The translations under genes and the position numbers were made by a program. The notes below the pieces were generated by a model. The model ran no database searches and was not told where the DNA came from. It was given only the letters and a program-made list of their open reading frames with translations. 64,000 nucleotides of DNA, taken from the NCBI GenBank assembly GCA_947475525.1, contig CANJMI010000023.1, forward strand, positions 1 through 64,000, read 5' to 3'. Below are positions 1 to 9,084 of this stretch, piece by piece. How positions within the stretch are numbered: the first letter of the stretch is position 1; the number at the start of each line of letters is the position of its first letter. The DNA comes from Polyangiaceae bacterium. GTDB taxonomy: Bacteria; Myxococcota_A; Polyangia; Polyangiales; Polyangiaceae.

Positions 1-1
1 C

Positions 2-598
2 GGCTACGACCGCATCTTGTGGAACGGTCTGACCGGTGGCGTTCGCGTAGGTTACGCGTTCGGCGGCTCGCCTTCGGCGGGCGATGCGGCGGATCGCTTT
101 TTCGCCTGCACGCAGTCACACCCGGACACGGACACGAGCTCGCCTGACACGTACGAAGGCTCGTGCCGGCAGAATGCGGCGAGCGACTTCATGCCGTTCC
201 ATTTTGAGGTTCAGCTGAAGTACTTCCCGCTCGAATCGCTGATGCCGCCAAAATCGCTATTCATGCCGCGCCCTTATGTCTACACGGGCTTCGGCGTCGC
301 GCAGGTCAACTCCGGCGTAGCGGTCGATGTCTGCGACACGGTCCAGCCGAACGGGGACTTGATCGATCCGAAAACAGTGAGCCCAGACGATGTCGCACGT
401 TGCGGCGTCGGAGCCGTGAAGCGTCCCGGGATCGAGGCAAGTCAGATCACCGGACTGAACTTCATCCCGCTCGGCGTCGGCGCAATCTTCCCGCTGCACA
501 AGAACTTTGGGCTCAACTTCGAGTTGAAGACGATGTTCATGGTGCCCACCGCAGGCGTCGTCTTGGCGCCGTTCATTGGACCCGTCGGGATGTTCTGA
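2..598 (+). CDS. Outer-membrane beta-barrel-like protein, C-terminal part (5' end outside window)
   Basis: The reading frame is open from the first complete codon, so the true start lies upstream; the TTG at 17 is not a convincing start. The visible 198 residues have alternating hydrophobic and polar strands rich in Gly and aromatic residues (VRVGYAFGG, FEVQLKYFPL, PYVYTGFGVAQV, GLNFELKTMF) and end in a C-terminal Phe, typical of outer-membrane beta-barrels. Loop Cys residues (FACTQ, GSCRQ, VDVCDT, ARCGVG) suggest exported disulfides. The stop overlaps the next start (ATGA at 595-600 region), so the two genes are probably co-transcribed. The exact family is not recognised. Confidence 0.6.
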   Translation, partial: GYDRILWNGLTGGVRVGYAFGGSPSAGDAADRFFACTQSHPDTDTSSPDTYEGSCRQNAASDFMPFHFEVQLKYFPLESLMPPKSLFMPRPYVYTGFGVAQVNSGVAVDVCDTVQPNGDLIDPKTVSPDDVARCGVGAVKRPGIEASQITGLNFIPLGVGAIFPLHKNFGLNFELKTMFMVPTAGVVLAPFIGPVGMF

Positions 599-1500
599 TG
601 GCCAACGGTGGATGGGGACCACCGCCAGGTGGGGGCGGGTACAATCAGCCGCCGGGCTTCGGTCAACCTCAAGGCGGGTACAATCAGCCGCCGGGCTTCG
701 GTCAACCTCAAGGCGGGTACAATCAGCCGCCGGGTTTCGGTCCACCTCAAGGCGGGTACAATCAGCCGCCAGGTTTCGGTCCACCTCCTGGAATGCCACC
801 CGGCTGGCAGCCTCAGCAACCGATGTTGGACGGAGGGGTGCCGTGGGAGTCAGCCTCCGGCGGTCTGCTCATGCGCTGGTGGCAAACCATCGGGGCGACG
901 CTTAAAGGGCGCCCTTTTTTCGCCGCGGTGGCCCTGAACGACGACGCGATGAGCGCTGTCACGTTCCACACGATGACCCTGGCGCTGATGGGTTTCGTGT
1001 TCGGCCTGTTCTATTTGAGCGTGCCCGCGGTGCTCGGAACGGTGCTCTTGGGCGCGCTCTCTCGCACGGGATTCGGACTGCCGCTCGCCGGCGGCGCCTA
1101 CGGGATGGGGTTCGGGCTTTGGATCGCAGCTACACTTGGTGGCGCAGTCGTCGGCTTCGTGGGGCCTTGGGTTAGCGGTGGCATCCACCACCTGATCCTT
1201 GCGCTCTTCGGAGGCATTCCGCCCGACCGCTCGTACGCTCACACGGTTCGCGCCCATGCTTACGCCAACGCCGGTGCCACCATCTTTTCGGCACTTCCTT
1301 ACCTCGGCATCGGCACGCTCGTGACCTTCGCGCTCGGCATCAAGAATCACCTCGAGGCCTACGAGGAGATGCACCACTGCGGCGCGGGCAAAGCCCTCGC
1401 CGCGTACTTCGCTCCGTTTGTGTGCAGTTGCTGCGGTTGCTGCGGTTGCGTCGGCATGACCCTGGCTTTGGGGAGCATCGCCCCCATCATCGGGCCGTAG
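598..1500 (+). CDS. Yip1-like multi-pass membrane protein with N-terminal Pro/Gly/Tyr repeats
   Basis: The start ATG at 598 overlaps the TGA of the preceding gene, indicating translational coupling, and gives 300 residues. Residues 1 to about 75 are low complexity and carry four copies of a 13-residue unit (GGYNQPPGFGQPQ and variants), encoded by a 39-bp tandem repeat. The rest holds about four or five hydrophobic segments (around FVFGLFYLSVPAVLGTVLLG, GLWIAATLGGAVVGFVG, ATIFSALPYLGIGTLVTFALG and the C-terminus). The phrase HAYANAGATIFSALPYLG and the overall layout resemble the YIP1 membrane family. A Cys cluster (CSCCGCCGC) lies in the last segment. Such GYxQPPG tails are flexible and cytoplasmic in many bacterial membrane proteins. 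The function is unknown. Confidence 0.75.
   Translation: MANGGWGPPPGGGGYNQPPGFGQPQGGYNQPPGFGQPQGGYNQPPGFGPPQGGYNQPPGFGPPPGMPPGWQPQQPMLDGGVPWESASGGLLMRWWQTIGATLKGRPFFAAVALNDDAMSAVTFHTMTLALMGFVFGLFYLSVPAVLGTVLLGALSRTGFGLPLAGGAYGMGFGLWIAATLGGAVVGFVGPWVSGGIHHLILALFGGIPPDRSYAHTVRAHAYANAGATIFSALPYLGIGTLVTFALGIKNHLEAYEEMHHCGAGKALAAYFAPFVCSCCGCCGCVGMTLALGSIAPIIGP
634..789 (+). repeat. 39-bp in-frame tandem repeat, four copies
   Basis: Four contiguous 39-bp units start at 634, 673, 712 and 751. The first two are identical; the third and fourth differ by a few substitutions (Q to P changes in the peptide). Unit length is a multiple of three, so copy-number change would keep the frame. It encodes the GYNQPPGF repeats of the Yip1-like protein. 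Confidence 0.95.
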
Positions 1501-1507
1501 ATTCGTC

Positions 1508-2998
1508 GTGCTCGACGCGCTCGTGATCGGTTCCGGCCCCAACGGGCTCGTCGCGGCCAACGTCCTCGCGCGGGCGGGCATGTCCGTTCGGGTGCTTGAG
1601 CAAAACACCGCGATAGGGGGAGCCGTTCGTTCGCGCGAACTCACGCTCCCCGGCTTCGTTCACGATGTTGGCGCGGCATTTTTTCCGTTTGCGACTTCGA
1701 GTCCTGCGATGCGAAGCCTCGATCTTGGCGGCGTCGGCCTCGAGTGGTGCAAAGCCGAAGTCGAGAGCGCCCACCCTGCCCTCGACGGCTCCTGCGCGAG
1801 CATCGTACGCAACCTCGACGAGCTCGACCGGTCCTTCGCGGGCGACGGCCCCGAATGGCGAAAGGTCGCCGCGTGGGTGGGCAAAGAGCGCGACAAGTTG
1901 CTTGCGCTGCTGCTGGCTCCACCGGTTCCCCTCGGCGCGGCTTGGCAGTTTGGAGCAATGAATTTGCTGCGCCTCGCTGAAATCGGCCTGTCGAGCGGAC
2001 GCGGCTGGTCGGAGCGTCATTTCAAGAGCGAGGCGGCGCGGCGGGTTGTCCCGGGGCTCGCGCTGCATACGGACATCGGTCCAGACGACGAGCTCGGTGC
2101 CGCTGTCGGTTTCATGTTAGCGGCCCTCGCATCGTGCGATGGTTTCGCAGTCCCACGCGGCGGCACAAGCTCGATCACGAATGCGCTCGTGCGGCGCCTC
2201 GAGCAGCAGGGCGGCACGGTCGTCTCGGGGTGCAGCGTGGACGAGATCCTCGTTCGACGAGGGCGCGCATACGGCGTGCGCACGACCGAAGGGGACATCG
2301 AAGCTGGGGTCGTCGTAGCCGACGTCGCGGCGCCAACGCTTTACTTGAACATGCTGCCGGAGGCCGACTTGCCGAGCAGCGTCATCGCCTCGATGCGGCG
2401 GTTTCACCACGGCTTCGGGACGTTCAAGGTGGACTTTGCACTCGATGGGCCCGTGCCCTGGTCCCATGAGGACTGCGCGCGAGCGGCCGTCGTGCACGCG
2501 GGAGAGAGCAATGCGGACCTCGCGAGGTTCGTCCGCGAGGTGCGGGCGGGCGAGTTGCCGGAGCAGCCGTACCTCGTGCTCGGACAACAGTCGCTCATCG
2601 ACGATTCACGCGCTCCGCCCGGCAAGCACACGCTCTGGTGCTACTCGCGCGTTCCGTCGCAGCGACCGTGGGCAAACGAGCGCGAGCTCTTCGCGGATCG
2701 CATCGAAGCGCGTATCGAGGGGCTCGCTCCCGGGTTCAAGCGACGCGTGCTCGCCCGCCACATAACCGCACCGCCCGACTTGGCGCGAACCAATCCAAAC
2801 CTTATCGGCGGTGATCTTGGTGGCGGCTCCGCGCAAATCGGCCAGCAGCTTTTCTTCCGACCAATGTTCCCCTATTTCCGATACCGCACGCCAATTGCCG
2901 GACTCTACCTCGGCTCGTCCTACAGCCATCCTGGCGCCGGCGTGCACGGCATGTGCGGCTTCAATGCGGCGCACGCGGTCTTGGCGGACCGAAGCTGA
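1508..2998 (+). CDS. FAD-dependent phytoene desaturase/PYROXD2-like oxidoreductase
   Basis: This 496-residue protein begins with a Rossmann FAD-binding motif (VIGSGPNGLVAANVLARAG, residues 6-24), followed by the acidic residue of strand 2 (VLEQNTAIGGAVRS) typical of the phytoene desaturase and NAD(P)/FAD oxidoreductase superfamily. The C-terminus has the second dinucleotide motif of the family (GLYLGSSYSHPGAGVHGMCGFNAA). Its length and the HDVGAAFFP segment fit the PYROXD2-like branch better than true carotenoid desaturases. No other carotenoid gene is nearby, so the substrate is unknown. The GTG start lies 7 nt after the previous stop and has no clear Shine-Dalgarno sequence. It converges on tkt. 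Confidence 0.8.
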   Translation: MLDALVIGSGPNGLVAANVLARAGMSVRVLEQNTAIGGAVRSRELTLPGFVHDVGAAFFPFATSSPAMRSLDLGGVGLEWCKAEVESAHPALDGSCASIVRNLDELDRSFAGDGPEWRKVAAWVGKERDKLLALLLAPPVPLGAAWQFGAMNLLRLAEIGLSSGRGWSERHFKSEAARRVVPGLALHTDIGPDDELGAAVGFMLAALASCDGFAVPRGGTSSITNALVRRLEQQGGTVVSGCSVDEILVRRGRAYGVRTTEGDIEAGVVVADVAAPTLYLNMLPEADLPSSVIASMRRFHHGFGTFKVDFALDGPVPWSHEDCARAAVVHAGESNADLARFVREVRAGELPEQPYLVLGQQSLIDDSRAPPGKHTLWCYSRVPSQRPWANERELFADRIEARIEGLAPGFKRRVLARHITAPPDLARTNPNLIGGDLGGGSAQIGQQLFFRPMFPYFRYRTPIAGLYLGSSYSHPGAGVHGMCGFNAAHAVLADRS

Positions 2999-3013
2999 GG
3001 CGCGCGCGCGGGA

Positions 3014-5008
3014 TTAAAGCCAGCTTGCGAGTCGCGCAGCCACAGCCTCGCCCGTCATCCCGACCTTGTCTCGAATCACCTGCCAGGGCGCGGAGAACCC
3101 GAACCCGTCGTGGCCGAACGTGAGCCCGCCGTCTCCGACGATTCCCTTCCACGGCCCAGTGATGCCGAGCTCGACCGAGGCGCGCTTGACGCCGACCGGG
3201 AGCACCGAGGTGCGGTACGCTTCCTCCTGTTTTTGGAACTGCTCCCAGCAGAGCACGGAGACTACACGCACGTCGCGACCCCGATCACCGAGGGCACGCT
3301 TCGCATCGACGGCGACCGAAACTTCAGATCCGGTCGCGAGCAAAACGGCGCGTGGCGAGCCGACGGCCTCATCGACCACGTACGCCCCGCGAAGCATGTC
3401 GCGCGGGACAAACGCGGCCGGCCGATCGAGGTAAGGGAGATTTTGTCGCGTGAGCGCGAGCACCGTTGGGCCATCCCTTCGCTCGAGCGCGAGCGTCCAC
3501 GCGGCCGCGCATTCGAGCGAGTCCGCAGGGCGTACGACGTGGACATTTGGGATAGCCCGCAGTGCCCACAGATGTTCGACGGGCTGGTGGGTCGGTCCAT
3601 CTTCACCGAGGTAGAGGCTGTCGTGCGTGAACACGAACACCGAGGGAAGGTGAGACAAACCTGCGAGGCGAATCGCGGGTCGCATGTAATCGCTAAAGAC
3701 GAGGAACGTGGCTGTGTACGGGATGAACGAACCGCTGAGCGAGAGCCCGTTGGCGAACGCGCCCATCGCGTGCTCGCGAATTCCGAAGTGAAAGTTTCGA
3801 CCTTCGAAGTGACCGCGTTGAACGACCCCCGCATCCTTGATCCACGTTTTGTTCGACGGCGTCAGATCCGCTGAGCCGCCTACGAGCGACGGGACGAGCG
3901 TTGCGGCAACCTGTTGCACAAGCCCGCTCGCAATCCGCGTCGCCTGCTCGCCTTGCGGCACCACCGCGCACAGTTCTTCCAGCAAATTTGCAGGAAGTTC
4001 GCAACCGACGAGCGTGCGATAGAGCGCGGCCTCTTGCCCGCCCCGAGCGATGAGCGCATCGCGCGTGAGCCGCCACTGCGCGTGACGTTGCGCACCCGCC
4101 GCGGCGACGTTTGCGAACAAGTCGCGCACCTCGCTTGGGATGTGAAAAGGTTCGTGATCCCAACCGATCGCCGCCTTTGTCGCGGCGAGTTCCTTCGCTC
4201 CGAGCGGCTCTCCGTGGGCGCTCGACTTGTCCTGCTTGTTTGGCGAGCCCATCCCGATGTGGGTCTTTGCAACGATGAAGGACGGCCGCGAGGGCTCCGC
4301 GACGGCGCGGTCGAGCGCAGCGCGAAGCTCGGCGTGATTGTGTCCATCGACGCGTTGAACGAACCAGCCGTAAGCCTCGTAGCGCTTGCCGACATCCTCG
4401 GTGAACGCGAGGTCCGTCTTACCGTCGATCGTGATGCCGTTGTCGTCGTAAAAGAAGATCAGGTTGTCGAGCCCAAGGTGCCCGGCGAGGCTCGAAGCTT
4501 CGCCCGAAATCCCCTCCATCATGTCGCCGTCGGAGGCGATGCCGAAGACCCGCCAGTCGAAGAGTTCGGGGCTATCCGGGAAGCGGGCGGCGAGCATTTT
4601 TTGACTCGCCGCCATGCCGACAGCCGTCGCGATACCTTGGCCGAGCGGCCCCGTCGTCGTCTCGACACCCGGGGTCACGTGCACTTCAGGGTGGCCGGGT
4701 GTGCGACTACCCCACTGACGGAAGTTCTTAAGTTCGTCGAGTGACAGGTCGTACCCCGCGAGGTGCAGCAGCGAGTAGAGCAGCATCGACGCGTGACCGC
4801 AGGACAAGACGAAGCGGTCGCGATTAGGCCATGCCGGATCGCGCGGATCGAAGCGCAGCTCGCGCGTGTAGATCTCGAAGGCGATCGACGCGAGCCCCAT
4901 CGGCGCGCCAGGATGACCGGAGTTTGCCTTCTCGACGCCATCGACGGCGAGCATCTGGATGGTCTTGACCGCGGTATCGACGAGCTGCGGGTCGAAGTCG
5001 TTCGGCAT
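3014..5008 (-). CDS. tkt: Transketolase
   Basis: This 664-residue protein is full length for bacterial transketolase, the thiamine-diphosphate enzyme moving two-carbon units in the pentose phosphate pathway. The N-terminal domain has the usual [11 protein letters not shown] segment, the ThDP/metal site region ([13 protein letters not shown]-like, here [15 protein letters not shown]) and the [16 protein letters not shown] loop. The middle domain has the GIREHAMG motif with the catalytic Glu, and the phosphate-binding region [22 protein letters not shown]. It starts at an ATG and is divergent from murJ with about 90 bp between them. Confidence 0.95.
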   Translation of the reverse strand: MPNDFDPQLVDTAVKTIQMLAVDGVEKANSGHPGAPMGLASIAFEIYTRELRFDPRDPAWPNRDRFVLSCGHASMLLYSLLHLAGYDLSLDELKNFRQWGSRTPGHPEVHVTPGVETTTGPLGQGIATAVGMAASQKMLAARFPDSPELFDWRVFGIASDGDMMEGISGEASSLAGHLGLDNLIFFYDDNGITIDGKTDLAFTEDVGKRYEAYGWFVQRVDGHNHAELRAALDRAVAEPSRPSFIVAKTHIGMGSPNKQDKSSAHGEPLGAKELAATKAAIGWDHEPFHIPSEVRDLFANVAAAGAQRHAQWRLTRDALIARGGQEAALYRTLVGCELPANLLEELCAVVPQGEQATRIASGLVQQVAATLVPSLVGGSADLTPSNKTWIKDAGVVQRGHFEGRNFHFGIREHAMGAFANGLSLSGSFIPYTATFLVFSDYMRPAIRLAGLSHLPSVFVFTHDSLYLGEDGPTHQPVEHLWALRAIPNVHVVRPADSLECAAAWTLALERRDGPTVLALTRQNLPYLDRPAAFVPRDMLRGAYVVDEAVGSPRAVLLATGSEVSVAVDAKRALGDRGRDVRVVSVLCWEQFQKQEEAYRTSVLPVGVKRASVELGITGPWKGIVGDGGLTFGHDGFGFSAPWQVIRDKVGMTGEAVAARLASWL

Positions 5009-5099
5009 GCCTCCCGGTACGCGAAGTCAGTCCGGAGCGGAAGGGCTTTCAGGCGCCGCATGACTTGTCCCATCGTGACGGTTTGAGCGACAAGGGACC

Positions 5100-6638
5100 G
5101 TGACCGAACAGCGGGAGACAGGCGCGCGTTCGGCGACCGTGGTGACGGTTGCCATCGTTCTGTCGCGCTTGGTCGGCCTCATCCGTCAGCGGGTGGCGGC
5201 GCACTACTTCGGCACCTCGGCGGTCGCCGACGTCATCGCAGCCGCATTCCGCATCGGCAATCTCGCTCAAAATCTCTTGGGCGAAGGCACGCTCAGCGCG
5301 ACCTTTATTCCAGTTTACGCGCGTCTGCGAGCGGCCGGCGACGAAGCGGGGGCGCGCGCCTTCGCACGAAGGGCTCTCGGGGCGTTGATGCTCGCCGTGC
5401 TGGGGCTCACTCTCGCGGGGGTCCTCGGGGCGCCATGGCTCGCGCGCGTCATCGCGGGTGGATTCGAAGGCGAAAAGCTCGCGTTCACGATCGAGCAGGT
5501 GCGAATCCTGTTTCCGATGACGGGCCTGCTCGTCATCAGCGCATGGGCGCTTGGTGTCCTGAACTCGCACCGATCGTTCTTCCTTCCCTACGCGGCCCCG
5601 ATCCTCTGGAGCGTCGCGCAGATCGCTGCGCTTTTCGTAGGCGGCATGTTGCGTTTCGGCGATCGCGCGATGGGACAAGCTCTCGCTGTCGGCGCCCTCA
5701 TCGGAGCCGCCGCCGTCGCCGTGGTGCTTTTCGCGCGCGCCCGTCGCTACACAGGCTCGGTGCGCCCTTCCTTCGACTTCTCGAGCCCGAGCCTACGTGA
5801 GGCCGTGGGGCGCTTTCCCAGTGTCCTGCTTGGGCGCGGAGTCATCCAGATCTCGGGGCTCGTCGATATGCTGCTCGTGAGCTTCCTCGGCGACAGTGCT
5901 GTCTCGACGTTCAACTACGCGCAGACGATTTACCTCTTACCGATGAGCATCCTGGGCACGGGGGAAGCGGCGGCGGCCTTGCCCGAGATGGCCGGCGACA
6001 CGACCGGTACACGCGAGGAACGCAATCGCCGAATTCGGGAGCGCCTTCGTGGAAGCCTCACGCGGGTCATGCTGCTCGCGATTCCCGCCGTCATCGTGAT
6101 GGCCCTCTCAGGGCGCGAGCTGGTCGTCGTGCTGTTCCGGACCGGTCGCTTCGACGACGACTCGACCGCGCGCGTCGCAAGCGCCCTCTCGGTGTATGCG
6201 CTTGCCCTCGTCGGCAACGCCGCGGTGCGCTTGTTCGCGACGGCATTCTTCGCGCTAGGTGACACGCAAACTCCGGCCCGGACGGCGACGGCCCGCGTGC
6301 TCACGAGCACAGCAATTTCGCTCGCACTGATGAAACCGCTCGGCATCGCAGGCGTCGTCGCGGGCGCCACGGTCGCCGCGTGGGTCGAGGCCTGCTTGCT
6401 TGGGATCGCGCTGCGCCGTGAGCTCGATGGCCTCGGGCTCGACGCCCTGCCGTTGCTAAAATTTGCCGTGCTCACACTCGCCTGCGGCGCCGCCGCGATT
6501 GGCGGACGGCTGGTACTCGGCAACGGCTCTTCCACGCCGCTCTTCGCGCTGCTCGGCCTCGCGACGACCGGGCTCACGTTCGTCGTCACCGCTCACGCTC
6601 TCGGCCTTGTGCAGCTACGAACGCTACGGCGCAGCTGA
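5100..6638 (+). CDS. murJ: Lipid II flippase MurJ (MviN family)
   Basis: This 512-residue, highly hydrophobic protein fits the 14-helix MurJ fold of the MOP superfamily, which flips lipid-linked peptidoglycan precursor across the inner membrane. The N-terminus shows the family features: VTVAIVLSRLVGLIRQRV, then VADVIAAAFRIGNLAQNLLGEGTLSATFIPVYARL, with the conserved Arg residues and Asn-Leu pattern; LLPMSILGTGEAAAALPEM in the second half is also characteristic. The GTG start is preceded by AAGGGA at a short spacing. Its last 15 bases overlap convergently with the end of the next gene. Confidence 0.93.
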   Translation: MTEQRETGARSATVVTVAIVLSRLVGLIRQRVAAHYFGTSAVADVIAAAFRIGNLAQNLLGEGTLSATFIPVYARLRAAGDEAGARAFARRALGALMLAVLGLTLAGVLGAPWLARVIAGGFEGEKLAFTIEQVRILFPMTGLLVISAWALGVLNSHRSFFLPYAAPILWSVAQIAALFVGGMLRFGDRAMGQALAVGALIGAAAVAVVLFARARRYTGSVRPSFDFSSPSLREAVGRFPSVLLGRGVIQISGLVDMLLVSFLGDSAVSTFNYAQTIYLLPMSILGTGEAAAALPEMAGDTTGTREERNRRIRERLRGSLTRVMLLAIPAVIVMALSGRELVVVLFRTGRFDDDSTARVASALSVYALALVGNAAVRLFATAFFALGDTQTPARTATARVLTSTAISLALMKPLGIAGVVAGATVAAWVEACLLGIALRRELDGLGLDALPLLKFAVLTLACGAAAIGGRLVLGNGSSTPLFALLGLATTGLTFVVTAHALGLVQLRTLRRS

Positions 6639-9029
6639 CGAACCTTGGGGCGCCGGCTTCGGGCTGCCCTGTCTCAAAAACGAGGAAAAACGCTGGTCGC
6701 CGCCGCACGTGGCGAGCAGCGCACCCACCCCCATCGTGACCGCCGCGCACCACGGGAGGCGCGTGACTCCGGCATAGAGTGCGACCCACTGCGCAAGCGC
6801 CGCTCCCGCGGCCACGGCTGCTCCCGTGACGCCCAGCGTCCATCCGACGGCGGCATCGGACGTGCGCGCAGCGAGACGAACGATGAGGGCCATATGCACA
6901 CCAAACGCGCCGCCGACGAATAAGAGAACACCGAATGCCGTGCCGAGACGGGCGGACAGTGGCCACGCAGAAGCTCCGATGGCACGGGACCCGAGCACGA
7001 CGAGAAGCGCTGCCGCGAGCATTGCCGCCAATGACGCCCACGCGAAGCACCGCCGCAGCGCGCCCTCCCCCATCGTGTCGGCGAAAGCACGCCCCGCACC
7101 GAACGCGACCGTGGCCGTCGGAATCACCACCGACCACGCCCAATCGGTGCCGCCAAGGCATCCGACGATGGCGTCATCGAGCGCGACGATGACGAGACCG
7201 GTCGAGATGCCGATGAACGGGGCGGCTGCCCGAAGCGAAACGGGAAAGTGGGAATTGGTCGTGCTCGAAACCGGCAACAGGAGGCCGAAAAGCAACAGCA
7301 GCATCGAGAACGCGCAGGCGGAAGTCGCCACGCCAAGGGCAGAAAGCTGCGGTCCTTGGGCGAGAAGCGCTTCTTTGTCATCCTTCGGCTTCGCTTTCGC
7401 AAGCTCCTTCGCCGCAAGCGCGCGCAGCGACTCCCGCGCCACTCCGCGAAGTGCGAAAAACGGTAGCCGCGCTTCAAAAAACGGCCGGTTACGATCGAGC
7501 ACATGGCCACTCGCGAGCGCCGCGAGCTTCGCTTCATGCGCCTTCTGCTTGCCTTCGCGATCGCGGTCGCCATTGTGAGACTCTGCGCTGGGAAACTCGA
7601 CAGTGAGCCCCTTGCGCTTGCAGCTTTTCTCGACGTTCTGCAGTTCGGGACCGGAGGGCGCCCCCGCCATCAGCAGCAGCGCCGCCGCACCGTCCGCATT
7701 GCGTTCAGCGCAAACCACGGCTCGCTCCGCTACGGTCTCCGGCGTTGTCGCCGCTGCCATGCTCGCGAGCAGCTCCGAGATCTGCGATTTTGCGACCCGC
7801 ACGACGAGTACGCCGCGAGGGGCCGACAGCCGCGCAACGTAAGCGCGCAACGCCTCGACCGTAAACGGCCGAGCGGCACCTACGATAAGTCGGCTCGATA
7901 CCGGCTGAAGCGTCGGCTCACCGAGCACGACAATCCGGTCGTAGGAATCCCGAAGTCGCGCGAGCGCCGTTTCCGGCTCACCGAAGCGCAGCGTGAGCCG
8001 CTCGCTCTGGTTGAAGAGGTTCCCCGACTCGCGGGCGAAATCGGTCGCGACCAGCCGTGCCATCGCCGAAGTTGACTCGACAGCGTCGACGCGAACATGC
8101 CCGGCATCGAGCGCCTCGCGAAGTTCGCGGCCCCCGCCGGAGCCTACAACGAGCGCCGCGCCTGCCGTGCCATTGAGAAAATAGGCGATATCCGACAGCT
8201 CAAAAGCTTGCCGTCTTTTGCCCTTTTCCTCGAGCGACAACGGCTTCAGCCCACCCCGGTCGACGGTGTAGTTGACGATGCCGGCTTTGCCTTGGTCCAC
8301 TTGAACGAGGCCATCCGTCGTCCAGACAGTCGCGCCAACGCGGCCCTTCCTCGCCACATCGGTGCGTATTTTGAGCCACGGATTGCGTATGTCGCCGAGC
8401 GACAGCGAGAGCAGCGCCAGCGGCACGGTGGCGAGCACCGACCACCTCAATCGCACGCGAGTCGCACGCGCGCAGAGAACCGATACTGCCGCCAGCGCGA
8501 ACCCGGACCATAGCAGCGAACGGGGGCACCCGACGGCAAGCGCAGCAGGCACGAGCAGCGCACCCACGGCCCCACCGCCACCAAACGCGAACAGATGACG
8601 GCCGGTTCGAGACGGCTCCGCGCGGACAATTCCCGCAATGGCGGTCGCGATACCGGCGCAGAGCAGTGCCCAGGCCAGCGCCGGAACGACGAGCGCCGCG
8701 AGGCTGCCATCGAGCTTCGCGAAACGTTGGCTGCCCCAGGTAAGAGCAATTGTCGTGAAGGCAGCGGCGGCCGCCGCGAAGCTCGCCGCATACGCCGCCC
8801 GCCCAACGCTCGCGTCACCGTTGGAGGTCGACGCGGGCCGCGACGCGAACCACGCCGCAAGCACGCCACCGAGCACCGGCGCGAGGGCCGCGACGATGCG
8901 CGCGTACCCCCAACCGTACACGGCCGCATTGAGCCGGTAGGCGACGAACTCGAGAAGGACAGATGCCGTCCCGAGGAGCCCGGCGGCCCAAGGCAAGGCA
9001 CGCCTCGCGCGTGTCTCCAGTGGAGCCAT
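6624..9029 (-). CDS. Multi-pass membrane protein with degenerate spermidine-synthase-like domain
   Basis: About 800 residues: a first block of about six to seven hydrophobic helices (residues 1-220), a soluble middle domain, and a second membrane block (about 540-780). The middle domain has a methyltransferase-like glycine motif (ALVVGSGGGRELREAL) and the segment YDRIVVLGEP where spermidine synthases have YDxIxxD; the acidic residue after strand 2 and the catalytic Asp positions are replaced (VESTS, GEPET). It resembles membrane-fused spermidine-synthase-like proteins but probably lacks aminopropyl-transfer chemistry. The ATG at 9029 is chosen; a GTG at 9050 is possible. It is divergent from the lipoprotein gene at 9085. 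Confidence 0.7.
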   Translation of the reverse strand: MAPLETRARRALPWAAGLLGTASVLLEFVAYRLNAAVYGWGYARIVAALAPVLGGVLAAWFASRPASTSNGDASVGRAAYAASFAAAAAAFTTIALTWGSQRFAKLDGSLAALVVPALAWALLCAGIATAIAGIVRAEPSRTGRHLFAFGGGGAVGALLVPAALAVGCPRSLLWSGFALAAVSVLCARATRVRLRWSVLATVPLALLSLSLGDIRNPWLKIRTDVARKGRVGATVWTTDGLVQVDQGKAGIVNYTVDRGGLKPLSLEEKGKRRQAFELSDIAYFLNGTAGAALVVGSGGGRELREALDAGHVRVDAVESTSAMARLVATDFARESGNLFNQSERLTLRFGEPETALARLRDSYDRIVVLGEPTLQPVSSRLIVGAARPFTVEALRAYVARLSAPRGVLVVRVAKSQISELLASMAAATTPETVAERAVVCAERNADGAAALLLMAGAPSGPELQNVEKSCKRKGLTVEFPSAESHNGDRDREGKQKAHEAKLAALASGHVLDRNRPFFEARLPFFALRGVARESLRALAAKELAKAKPKDDKEALLAQGPQLSALGVATSACAFSMLLLLFGLLLPVSSTTNSHFPVSLRAAAPFIGISTGLVIVALDDAIVGCLGGTDWAWSVVIPTATVAFGAGRAFADTMGEGALRRCFAWASLAAMLAAALLVVLGSRAIGASAWPLSARLGTAFGVLLFVGGAFGVHMALIVRLAARTSDAAVGWTLGVTGAAVAAGAALAQWVALYAGVTRLPWCAAVTMGVGALLATCGGDQRFSSFLRQGSPKPAPQGSSAAP

Positions 9030-9084
9030 AGTGGCCGGGAGGGTTACCACATACTTGGCCTAGGTGCGCCGCTTTCGGCATGGG

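Noticed and set aside
634-789. Possible CRISPR-like direct repeats
   Set aside because: The 39-bp units are directly adjacent with no spacers and translate in frame as part of a membrane protein.
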